Origin: Undaria pinnatifida
Lineage: Eukaryota > Sar > Phaeophyceae > Laminariales > Alariaceae
DNA: 64,000 nucleotides
NCBI GenBank assembly: GCA_012845835.1
Contig: JABAKD010000006.1
Span: 4,173,124 to 4,237,123 of the forward strand
Direction: 5' to 3'
In this document: piece by piece, positions 33,823-46,500 of the stretch
Layout of the letters: every line of letters starts with the position of its first letter
Position numbering within the stretch: the stretch's first letter is position 1
Notes under the pieces: generated by a model
Told to the model about the DNA's origin: nothing
Seen by the model: only the letters and a program-made list of their open reading frames with translations
The model's database searches: none
Program-made: the position numbers and the translations under genes

Positions 33823-36800
33823 CTGATAAGGAGGGGGAGGGATGGGAAAAGGGGGGGGGGGGGGGTCGTTAAGGGCTCAAGGTAGAGTCTTTTGGGGGGT
33901 TAGGGCTGGGAGGGGAGGAGAGGGGAGGGGGGGGGGAGAGGGGTCGTGAAAACGACCTGTGTCGTCTGTGTGGTATAGTTTTATCTCATCTGTGCGAAGT
34001 GTGTCAGACCCTGCAGAGTCAGCCTCGTGGGAACTTGTACAGACGTGATGAAAGATCCATCGATCAGCGAGAAGGATCAGCGAAAACGATCTGTGTCATC
34101 GTTGCACACGATCAGGGACTCGATCTATCCAACGAGCGCCAGACCTTGCAGATGACTTGTGCTACGGATGAAGAGGGACTTTCGCTATAAAAATATTTCC
34201 GAAGGGCTGGGCTCCCTTTAGAGCCCCCAAAATCCCATCCCATACTAACTTCCAACTAAATTTCCCCCCCCAAAAGGATTTCCCGTTGTAAAGGCGTTCG
34301 CCCATAGAAACCGTCGGAATTTCATTTTAATTTGGCGATGATCAGGTTTTGTATACCTGTAGCCCATCGTGGTTTGTTTCTTCGTCGGGTTGCGCTTTCA
34401 GTTTGCTCAAGAAATAAGTTATTCGGTGAGGCACAATGGAGCACAACGCCTTAAAACTGGAAACCCTTTTTGGGGGACAAATTTGACTTGGATTTAGTAC
34501 AGGGAGGGATTTGGGGGCTCTAAAGGAGTTAAGTCAACAATCTTGCAGGGAAAAAAAGTGCACCTATACCGTAGCGGGTGTCCGGCCAGCCTCGGGCAAG
34601 CCTGTACGGATCACGCAGACCGGTCTAGCCGTGGATAACTAATCTGTGCGATTTTGCGGAAACTTGTACAGAGACGACGCAGACGCAGGTCGATCGATCG
34701 ATCTTGTGAAGATTATCTGTATGACCTGCGCGGAGCAGATACTTTACGGTCGATCCGTGAAAAAAATTTCCGTGCGATTTTGCGGAAACTTGTACAGAGA
34801 CGACGCAGACGCAGGTCGATCGATCGATCTTGTGAAGATTCTCTGTATGATCTGCGCGAGACAGATGTTTTATATTTTACAGGCTTCACCTGCGGGATGT
34901 GGTTGGCCTAAAGCCCCGCGGGTGGCTTCAGTTAAAAGCGGAGACAAAAACTCACGAAAAAAAAAAAGCAAAAAAAAAGTAGCCACCGCCCACGTAACCC
35001 GGCAAGTAGCACCGACTATTTTTCATAGCTGAAACCACTTCATAGCTTGCTTCGTCTACTTCAAAACACGTCAGCCGCGAGCTTGAGCAAATGTAACGGT
35101 CGATACCCACATTTACAAGGCTGCGTGATACTCCGGCCGGCGTGTTTTTCCTGAGGTATTCGTCTTTGAAATATGTAGGTCAACGATTCCTCTGGATGCT
35201 GCCAGGGGCAACATGACAGTTTTACCAAGGGCGATTTCGGTCCAAAATCAGTGATTTTGTATCTATCTGTGTGATCTGTGCCTCACAGAATCAGCTATAT
35301 TGTAGCTGATCTGTGTGAGCTGTACTCACCCGTTCATCACTAGCCCCCTTGTTGTGGGCCCCGATGAAAACGAGGCACAGGGCTCCCGCGGGCGGGTGCA
35401 CGATGCCAAACAACGACATGCCCATGATCACAGTCGCAGCTGTCAGTGCCTTCTGCAGCCACACCATCTGCTGCTTCTCGAACAAGCTCACTGCAATCAT
35501 CTAGATCAGGAAGGCGGTGTGGGGGAGGGGGGGAGGGAGGTGAACTGTCAGGGCATTCTGCAGCCATACCATCTACCGCTTCTCGAACAAAGCTCATTGC
35601 AATCATCTACCTTGAGAACGCGGAATAAGGGGGGGGGGGGGGGGGGGGGGGAGGGTGAGCTGTCAGGGTCTTCTGCAGCCTCACCATCTGCTGCTTCTCG
35701 AACAAGCTCACTGCAATCATCCAAAATCAGGAAGGCGGTATAAGGGGAGGGGGGAGGGGTGAGCTGTCAGGGCATTCTGCAGCCACACCATCTGCTGCTT
35801 CTCGAACAAGCTCACTGCAATCATCTAAAATCAGGACGGCGTTATGGGAGGGGGGGGGGGGAGGGGGGTAAACTCATGCCATGCATGACCGTAGTCTAAA
35901 ATTGGGGCCCGGGGGGGGAGGGTATATGGCCATGGGTTGGGGCGGGTGGAGGGACGTGGGGTGGGGGGGATGTGGGGAGCAGAGGGGGGCGAGAGGTGGC
36001 TAGGGGCGGGGGGTCAAAGGGGACGAGTTTTCGGTGCCATCTTCCATTTGGTCATACCCGGAAGCCCGAGAAAAGACCCTTCTGTATAAAGACTCACCGA
36101 CAACGCGATGGCCAGGGTATGCGCGGAGACGATGATCCTCGGCTGGGCGAAGGGCACTGCCGGAAGTGCGAACATGAGCGTCGACAGCGCTCCGAACGAG
36201 CCGGACAAGACGAACAGGTCCTCCTGTTATCAGCACAGCACAGCACAGCACAGCACAGCGCAGCGAGTATAGGATTTTTGCAAGCGCAAAAGGGTAGGGC
36301 GGGGAGGGGAGGGGGGGGGGGAGACAGGGCGGGAGGGGAGGCGGGAGATAGGGAGGCAGGCGGGAGGGGAAGGAAGGGAGGGGGGCGGAGGGGGAGGGAG
36401 GGGGGGCGGGAGCGGGGGGGGGGGGGGGGGGGGGCGAGGGAGGGGGAAAGGCGGGGCGGGAGTGGGGGAGGCGGGGAAGGGAGAGGCGACGATGTGCACA
36501 GAAGGGGGTAAAATTGTTTCGATTAGCATCAACGGACTATAAATCGGCAAGGCTAATGAAGAGCGCGCCGGTAATGCGCCGGTCGGTGAGTTCAACTCGC
36601 AAAAGACTGGACGAGACAACACACACACCTCCCTGGTACACGTACAGTCTGCGAAAAAAAAAAAAAAAAAAAATGTATAGCGCGCAAAGTTAGAACCGGT
36701 CCACAACAAGCGGTCGGTACGCAAAACACTCCCGGGACAAAGCCAAATCGGTCAGAAAACCCTACACATACCTCCCCTCTCCATCGGATGCTGCCATTCA

Positions 36801-37475
36801 TAAGGTTGAATATCATCTCCACCAGGCCGATCGAGATGAATGTTCCCGCCCACGTCACGAACGCGTCGGCCCTGTTGTCGCGCGTCGGCATGTGCACCGG
36901 GCCACCCTTAGCCTTGGCCGCGTACTGCACGAGCCACGCTCCCAACCCTTCACCCATAGGGCCCTCTGATTGAAGGCTTCTTCGCGAGCTTTCTCGGAAC
37001 AGCACCACGGCAGCCCCCGATGGGATAGCGCCAGACTAAATAAGCATGGAGGGGGTGGGGGGAGGGGTGAGGTGGGGGGGGAGGGGGGGATTTGGGGTTA
37101 AGAGAGGAGCAAGAGGATAGGAGTTGGGGGCATGGGCTTGGAAAACAAATCCGAAGAGCACCCCGCGGCAGCCCCTGATTGGACGGCGATAACGCTACCC
37201 CGAAAGAATGTCAATGTGCAACGATGCAGAGGCGTAGGTAGCGGCGGGGGTGAGGTGGTTGAAACTGGCCACAAAAGACGCAGAACAACCCGCCAACCAC
37301 ACAACTACGTCCGTCAAAACAAAAAAGAAAACAGGCAACCGAACACACTCCTCCACACACCCCTCCCTTCTCTTTCCATCCATTCCCTTCCCTTCCCTGC
37401 CCCTCCCCCCTCTCTCTCCAACCCCCTCCATTAACTCTACCTTCCCACTCCTCTCCTCTCCCCTATTCTTCCCCC

Positions 37476-37511
<36 letters not shown>

Positions 37512-40500
37512 CTCCATCCTCCCCCCTCCTCCGCGTGAAACCCTCAAAGAGTACCACTCACCGGTTCGATAACTGAGCGCTTGCTTTTCTCGATGCTCAA
37601 GTTATATCTAGGTGCTCGGAAGGCGGTGGGGGCGAGAGAAGCCGTCGAGACCACTGTGGTTGTAGATTTTCCCGACTCCATGCTGTCAACCCGGACTACG
37701 TCCATTATCGATTTTCCCGTCAGCTGGTGGTATCTGAAAAACGCAAATGGAAAGACGATTCCCCAAAAATCGGGGGTGGAAAACACGTTATCCCCGTTTT
37801 CAACTAATTGGTCCACAGAAGTTCCTCCCCCCCCCCCCCCCCCCCAAAGACGAGTCATAGAGCATTAAGAGCAGAACCAGGAGTGTACCCACTTGAAACA
37901 AATGTAGGCGTGATAAAGTTGAAATGGCAAAAAGAAGTTAAGACTGCGTCAGAAAAGAGGCTGCCAGCCATAGCTGATAAGGGCTGTATGGGAGAAAATA
38001 ACAAAAGGGCGAGCTGGAATAAGTATGGCACAACGTAGGCGAGAAAACATGGAAGGATTTAGGGGGAGACGAAGAAGAGGTACTGCCTACGGAAAAGTGT
38101 GGCGGGTACAAGACAGAAGAAGTAATTGAAAAGAATAGAAGAAAGGGAAAGGCAGGCGCTGAGAAATAAGGTGAGAGAGAAGCTCTTTTAGACATGTACG
38201 GGGGGTTGAGGGAAGATATTGGAATGAAAACGTATCTGCACGGCCCAATGGACTACGCGAAAAAGATGAAACTGCGATTTCGTGAAGGGGACCTGGACTT
38301 GCCAGAAAGAAGAAAAAGATATACCAGTAGTCGGGAGGAGGAGGACGTGGCTACAAATATGTGCCCGCGTGGCACAACATTAGAGTAGGACTCACATAGT
38401 AGGAGAATGTGAAATATACAAGGAGGAACGGGATGCGTTAGAGGAGGACATGAGGAAATTAGACGTATGTGACATGGAAGAGTCTGGTAGACTAGAGAGT
38501 AGCGAGGGAACGATCGCTATCCTAGGAGATAGATGGTGGCCGCAGACGGCGAAACAGGACGGGGATAGGATAATCAAACAGTTTCTATGTAATATATGGA
38601 AGGGTAATGAGCGCCCAAATGTTGGAGGTGTCTCTATTAGGAGTAGGAACGGTGCTCCGTCTCGAAAGGAATGCGCGGTCAATGGTCCAATGACTAAGGC
38701 AAGCAGCAAATGAGTACGCCCCCCCCCAAGAAAAAAAAAAAGAAGGATGGAACGGATCTTGTCCCCATATTTTTATCGTGAAAATTCGCACATTTCAGCG
38801 GAATGAATATTGATACCGGTAAGCATTTGCCAAAAACCGGGGATGAAAAAACATGTTTTTCACGTTCTTTCGTCGTCACCAGAGTTGAAAAAAAAAAATG
38901 CAGTTTCTGACTAAATGGTCAGGCGTTTGCAAAAAGAAACCGGGGATGCAAACAACTTGTTTCCTCCCGCTTTTTCTTTGGCACTACTATCTGAGACGCG
39001 TGCTACGATAGAGAGGTATACCTTTTTTTGGCGAAAATATTATCTGAATGACGGGGGCTCCTTAACCTAATAATACTATCGTCGGAAAATAAATAAATAA
39101 TACGTAGGCCATTTGTTTTGCATGGTTCTCGTTGTGTACCTAGGCCATGGGATGTATCATCCGCGACAAAGCAGGTTTATTTTCCTCCAAATCAGATCTT
39201 TGGGGGCAGACCTTAAGCTCCCAATTTGAGGAACCCAACAAAAGAAGTGGTGCACCTCTACCTTAGCACACGTCCGTCCTGACATGATACATCACATTCA
39301 TTTTTTCGCATGCTCCAGTCGATCCTACTCTCATCCAGACTGATCCTACGATAGCCCCCCCCCACAAGAAAACCCAGCAGTATTCTTTAACGCACGTTTC
39401 ACGGCTGATCGACACGAGGAAGGGTTCCGTTAAACAAAAAGTCTCCACATGTGTCTTCTTGTTTGAACGATTACGTCGGGGTGGCAAGGGGCAACGTATT
39501 CCAGGAACTACGGCTTCGAGCTGGTTTCAAAACCGGCGATTTCATTGAAGAAAAGTGGGGGGGGGGGGGGGGGGTGCCGTAGAACGACTTATATCGTAGC
39601 ACACCAGTAAGGTTGTGGTACCTGAAAATACAAAAACAAAATGGGGGGCGAAAGCGGGGATTATAACACACTGTTCCCGTTTTCAGTGACACGGTACGGC
39701 GTTTCTCACAAGTAGGGGATATAAACATTATGTCCCCGTATTTTATTTTGTCATCTATGATATCTACTGTATGTTACAGGATTTGGGTCCTACTAGTATA
39801 ATAGTGTAAAGCGAATCGTGGATGCGTCTAACGGCATCGCGTCGATCCGGATTTCGTCTACTACCATTTTTCCGGTCAGCTTAGACTATGCTTTGGGAAC
39901 ATATGCAGGCAGCGATGGTCCCTCTATAGCGCCACTTTCCGTTATAGTGCCGGTTGCCCGATAGAGTGCCTGTGATATCTATCGCTGTGCACAAACGAGA
40001 AAACCCGGGAGTCGTGGCAGTACGCGGAATAGCGTCAGGGGCACTACTGTACAGGCATACCTGGGGGAATGGCTTGAGATCGATTTTTTTCAACGGTCGA
40101 TACTCACCTTTGCAAACCGCGTGATACACCGGCCGCGCGCGATTTTTACAGCTAGATTCATTCCTTTTGGAAGATACACGGTACCACTGTCCGTAAATGT
40201 AATCAACTTTTTAATATTAATATTGGACTAGTATGTTGCTTATATTTCCGGACAGGGTGGTACGTCAACGATTCCCTGGATCAATGCCCTGGATGGTGTC
40301 AGGGTCGTTTATTTAGTTCATGAAGCACTCCGTTCAGGGGTTATGTTACTTGGAACTAGAGACTGAGATCGTACACTACGCAATTCGATGCGAGTCGACG
40401 AGGGAAGAAATATAGTTGAAGTCTTCTCGCGATAAAAATAAAGGCTAGTACCTTGGTGCGAAAGGGGGAGAAGAGCCTGCTTCGTGACCCCGAATCTTGA

Positions 40501-43500
40501 CCCCTTTAGAGTCCCCATAACCCCTCCCTATACTAATATCAAGTAATTTTGTCTCCGAAAACGGGTTTCAGTTGCAAAAGCGTTAAGTACGCCTAGGGAG
40601 GGAGAACGAGAAAAAAAAGTGTGAAGATAGTAGAAGGACTGCGTCAAAAAACAAAACAACCCCCCCCACCCCCCCACTGGTACAGCCGAGGGCGCCCGGA
40701 CAGTCTTTTTCCGACATCTCACATGAGAAATGATTCAGAAAGAACTAACCGGAGCGCTGTGATCGCAGGGCGGTTTAGAAGAAGACAACTTTAGTCTATA
40801 CTTTTTCATTTCTTTCCATCTTTAATCAATTTAGAATATGGAAAATTGCAAAAAAAAAAAAAAACTTGTTTTCTTCTCAACCGTCCTGCGATCACACAGC
40901 AGTGCTCCGGTTCGTCTTCCAACTCTGACCATTTTTTATGTGAGGTGTATGCTATCCCAATCCCCGGGCACCCTCGGTACGGCAGCAGCGGGTACCCCGA
41001 TTCAAGAGAGCCCCGAGACAAAAGCCGAACCAGGCGTTGTTAGATACGCATCGCTCTTATCCGCAGTGTGAAACATACCCGCCCGCCAATACATACAAGT
41101 ATAAGCTCGATATGTATAATGCTTGAAAACGGCTGTGCGAAACCCCGGGGCCTAACTGTAGGGAGGGGATGATGAATAAACATCCCCGGGCCAACACAAA
41201 TGGGAGGTCCAATTTTTTTCATCTATTTGCTTGGTACGGATATTATTAACGAGTCATAGGTTTTATGATAGCAACAATACCGAATGGCCTCAACTCCACA
41301 ATATCGAGCTTGTGGTGTGATTTTGTGTTTTTTCACGTGGAGCTCATATTTGTTGTCGGACTGGTGTGAACTGAACCTTAGCATGGCAACACACGGCGAT
41401 GTGACCGTCCCGTCTACTCTTATCTGGGATGCTCTTGAATCGGGGTATATACATACCAACTGTTAATATACGGCCTCGAAAGTGGAATCGAATAAAGCTA
41501 CGTCGCTACGAAGGAAACGAAAGTGAGTACTCTCCGAGGACCTGCTCAACTGGCAGACCTGCAGGGGTCACTATGTGTCGTCCCCCTTCTTGGCTTTACA
41601 CAACTAACTGCTGCTGCTGAACGGCTGAAATATTTTCTGTGCACCAACCACGCACGTTCAAAGAGCATTACGTACTATTGATAATAACACAGAGAGCGTA
41701 AGAGGTACCCCCCAAGATCAGGGCGGCGACATTGTTACGTCTTCTGAGTTTAAAAGTTGACGATTTTCGTTTCTTCTTCATGTTGAACATGTGCGCGACC
41801 GCTGGTTATAGTATCATCAGCAGCAGAACCGTTGCCGCGCGGTCAAGTTCGAGGACGCGGCACATGCTGACACACACGCACAGATTGTCTATTGCGGCAC
41901 ACGTTCACGTATACATGTGCCATGGCGCGGACAACATGCGTGTGGCTGGCGCAGCCCGTACACACGTTTGGCTTGGTGTTCGCCGAATGCTGCTGGGTTT
42001 GTTCCCCTCCGCGCACCAGGTCATGAGCCAGTTAGACTACAACAGCGGGAGTCCTAATCAAGTCTGCATATCGTACGTATTGCATTCCTCTGCTGTTGTT
42101 GTCGTTTTTCGTTTCTTGTTTTTCTCACCTCTGTCACGAATCGTGCCCTAATCTATTACCAGGTATATCTTCGCACCTGTCCTTTCTCTCTATCCCTCCC
42201 TACATGTATCTCAGGGCCGGGGTCTCCCCCCCCCCCCTCCCCACTACGACAAGCGCCTTCATTTCTAACCGCGAGATCGGTTCGAGAGCACAGCAGTAGT
42301 ACAGCAGCCAATTTTTTATTTATTTATTTTTTCATCCCATCTTTTTTATGTTCGCACTTTTTCTTTCTCCGACGTCTCCCTTTCTAGACTTAACTCGGAT
42401 CCAGCGCAATTAAACAGACCCCCCCCTCCCCCCGTCTCAACCACGGTAGGCGCCTTCATTGTTATCGCGAGAAGGGTGCGAGAGCACATTAGTACAGCAC
42501 TTTCTTTTCCCTCGTCGACTTGCATCGACTAGTAGTACTCGTGATGTGGAGGAACAAAACAGCTCCAGAAGTCGGTTCAACAAAAAAACGAAAATACAAA
42601 ATACCACGGCGTACATAAACACAAGATACGTTTGTTATTCCTATTAAAACATAAACGGTACTTATATTTAATCACAAATGCGTGGACCATATTCCATTTT
42701 GAACTTAAATATAATGACCATTTACATATAAACATGGCGGTTATATGATTCTTAAGTTTATGTACGTATTTGTACAAGATATCCCTTGGGGATCGTGCAG
42801 GTCGGGACGATATCATGCCGGATGAAAGCTAACGAGTACTCTTGCATAGTAGTAGTGGTATCAATCAGGTACTAGCGATACCCCACGACCCCATCTTGGC
42901 AACGAGGCTCACCAGTGCTGGGCTCGGCCGGGACGACTGCCTCCGCTTTTCTTCTCTCGATGATGATGCCAAGAAGGTACGGCTTGCTTTTATATAGCCA
43001 GGAGCTGCCCGTATGCATGTGTCTCCCCGCGAATGTATCCTATATCGTACCCATACACCTTCATCGACTGGTAGACCAGACAGAAGACAAGTTCAAAGCT
43101 TTCTCCTGGCGACGTGATGGACGCAGCAACCCAGCTTCCAGCAGCAACAGCAGCAGGAGCAGCGCTCGACAGAGATAGACGACAGCACCACTTTTTTTTG
43201 TGGTTGCTGTGTTGCTGTGCTCTGGTTCCACGTATATGCACGCCTGCTCTTCTCGTGCTTGTACACGATGACCGCTGCTGTACAGCTAGCTGCTCCGACG
43301 CGCTCTCGTATACCAGGTACCAGTAGTAGGTGTTTTCGAGAGGTGCTGTACGAGCGAGTAGTCTCGAACGGGTCTACCGAAAAAAACTTATGATAGGACG
43401 CGGCATGACGGCACGCACAAAAATTCCTACCGTCATCGTAGACTAGAATTTGATTGCGCCGCCTGTTCGATATGTTGCCATCGCACGTAAAAACACCAAC

Positions 43501-46500
43501 CGCCGTTGCGTTTTTTTCTCTTCAACAACAGGATCAACAACCACCAACATGACGACCAAAACAACGGCAGCCAACAAGTACCTTGCAACTACTCGCAGCA
43601 ACCACAGCAATGGTGTGCGTTGTGCCGTTTGGCCGTGAGCTGTCCCATCCAATGGTCCCATCCATGTATCACACGCCATCAACTAAAATAGCAACACCTC
43701 AAATAATATCATCATCCATCATTCGGCTAGCCTACGGTTGGTTCTCACTACCTGGTACTACTTACTGCTTGCTGCTATACAGCGGTATATATACATACGT
43801 CGTCAGCTACACCTGGAGCTGTGAGTTCGACCTCGGCCATTCATTGTCTCCTTGCCAACACCACCACCAGCTCGACGCGTGCTACGACAGAGAGAGGCGC
43901 ACCACTTTGTTTCTGAGGTTCCTCAATTTGGGAGCTCTCCAAAATACCGATTTGGAGAAAAATAAAACTGCTACGTATCGGATGAAAAATTCCATGGCCT
44001 ATAGTAGGGTACACGACGAGAATCAGGCGAAAAAAATGGCCGATTTCCGACGATTTTGAGTTAAGGAGCCCCGCCATTCAGAAAATATTTCGGACGAAAA
44101 GTGCTACCTCGATCGTAGCACGCGTCCAACAACTGTTGGATTAAATCGGTTATGCGAAGAATAATGTGCTCCCAGCAGCCCAGTCTCAGGGCGCGAGCTT
44201 CACTGCAACACACAGTGTGAAGAAGATGGTATATAGATGTCTTTATTAGCTGGTCCCGGATGCTGATAAGAGGGAAAGAGATGGAGTGAGGCGAGTGGGC
44301 GAAGCCATCTCGCTCCACACCAGGCAATATTCTCAACGCCCCAAATTCCCAAATACTACAGGTGCTACATTCTCATATTTCCACGTGTTCCTAGATTGGT
44401 TCCAGGAACAGTCTACAAGGACCTTCGGGACTATTCCACGTGTCCTTCCCATGCTATAATATTCCGCAATGCACCGTCGGGTAATCCGACAATACCCCGT
44501 CGGACGATCCTTCGTGACCATCGTTGTTCCTACTTTGTTCGTTGAGACAAGCTATATCGAACAACAACAACAACAGGATCAACAACCAACAGCCTCTCGC
44601 AACAGCGACAAACCTCTGCTGCTAACTGTTGTTGTGTGCGTTTAGTATGCCGTGCGAGCTCTCCATCCACATGCACACTTCTTTCAACCAACCCAGTGTG
44701 AATGAATTCGATCCGGTAGGCTACCTATCGCTAAACCACGACAAACCACCGCCGTATACAACAGAAAAGAAGGATACACAGCATAATAATCATGTACACC
44801 CCCCCCCCCCCGCTGGTAGGCGAGATGTCATGAGATGATGAGAATGAGAAATGAGAAATGAGACACACCAGACACACACCTGGTGGTAGTAGAAGACTAG
44901 ACTATATAGGCGAGAGATGGAATGATGAGAACGAGGAACGAGTACCAACAACGCAGCTTGCAAAGATGAGTATTGACCTGAAATTCGTCGAACTCACGGC
45001 TGACATCCTTGAAAATGAGTTACAAAATGATAGTGTGAGTGCAGAGAAGAGAAGTGAGAAGCAAGTGAGAGTTTTTTCCGTGTAGATATAAAATATTTGG
45101 GAAGATCGTCGACATCTTTTTTCCATGTACCACCAAACCAAAACCAGGTATTTGCGAAGATCGCGTCGATCGAGATCTTCTCAAAACCACAATATTAATA
45201 CCAATAATAATTGTTTTGGAAGATCGTCGAGATCTTTCACTCGATGTACATGTATGTGTGTATGTATGTGCTGAAATATACCACAGCGAGATCTTTTCAT
45301 GGATTGAAGTAGATAGACCCATCGCTCGGCGTTTTGCTTGCGATCAGTCCAGCAGGGGAGAGTCATCCCACGGCCGTCTATAGGGGTTTGCACTTCTTGG
45401 GCCTGGCATTTCCGGCCGGTTGAACTCCTCAAGCGAGAAACTACCGGCTACTAGTCTAGTACTTTTACGAGTATAAATTTATATTTGTTTCAAGACTATC
45501 AAAATGTAGCGCATCAAGTAATTTTGTCGGATTGCTTGTGTTAGGGACTTGAGTGGGGTATTAGTCCGTTTGACCACTTGCAAAAGGTTAACCAATAGCT
45601 TACCCAAACTAAGCCTTGTAACACTCTCCCCCCCTGAAACGGCGGGATAGCAGGTCGGCCGGATATACGGGCGGACCTGTCAATATATCCAAGCCGTTTC
45701 ATTTCCTGGGTATACCGGGGAGAGTATTTTTTAAGTTCGCCATGGGAAAATCTGAAAAAGTTTATTATGGTGGATGTGGGGATCGAACCCACGACCCAGA
45801 AACCCATGGTCTGTCGACGACGCCATTTGTTAAGGACTATAGTGGGGTATTAGTCCGTTTGACCACTTGCAAAAGGTTAACCTATAGCTTACCCAAACTA
45901 AGCCTTATAACACTGGCCCATTTTTATACGGTTGGCTGCGCGATCCTTCACTGTGCTCCCCCCCTACACTGCACCTGAGGTAAATGCTGCCCGTTTTGGT
46001 GCGACGAGTGTCAGCGTGTTGGGTGACCTTTCACTGTGCCCCCCCCCTACACTACACCTAGGGTAAATGCTGCCCGTTTTGGTGCGATGAGTGTCAGCGT
46101 GTTGGGCGATCTTACACTGTGCTCCCCCCCTACCTCTCCCCCCCTGAAACGGCGGGATAGCAGGTCGGCCGGATATACGGGCGGACCTGTCAATATATCC
46201 AAGCCGTTTCACTTCCTGGGGATACCGGGGAGAGTATTTTTCAAGTTCGCCATGGGGAAATCTGAAAAAGTTTATTATGGTGGATGTGGGGATCGAACCC
46301 AAGACCCAAAAACCCATGGTCTGTCGACGACGCCATTTGTTAAGGTATTAGTGGGGTATTAGTCCGTTTGACCACTTGCAACTGGTTAACCAATAGCTTA
46401 CCCAAACTAAGCCTTATAACACTTGCGCGATTAATCCCTTCACAACTGGAAACCCGTTTTGGGGACAAATTTACTTGAACTTAGTATAGGGAGGGATTTG

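Noticed and set aside
33260-33826. Long Gly/Glu-rich open frame on the plus strand
   Set aside because: Composition of G-rich repeats, and antisense to exon 8 of gene B, which has clear HPP sense.
35485-35493. Alternative acceptor GATTGCAG for gene B exon 7
   Set aside because: Would start the exon with an in-frame TGA after a phase-0 donor.
45770-45840. Functional tRNA gene on the minus strand
   Set aside because: Good B box but the acceptor stem has no 5' partner and the unit recurs with a shared body, so it is called a SINE.
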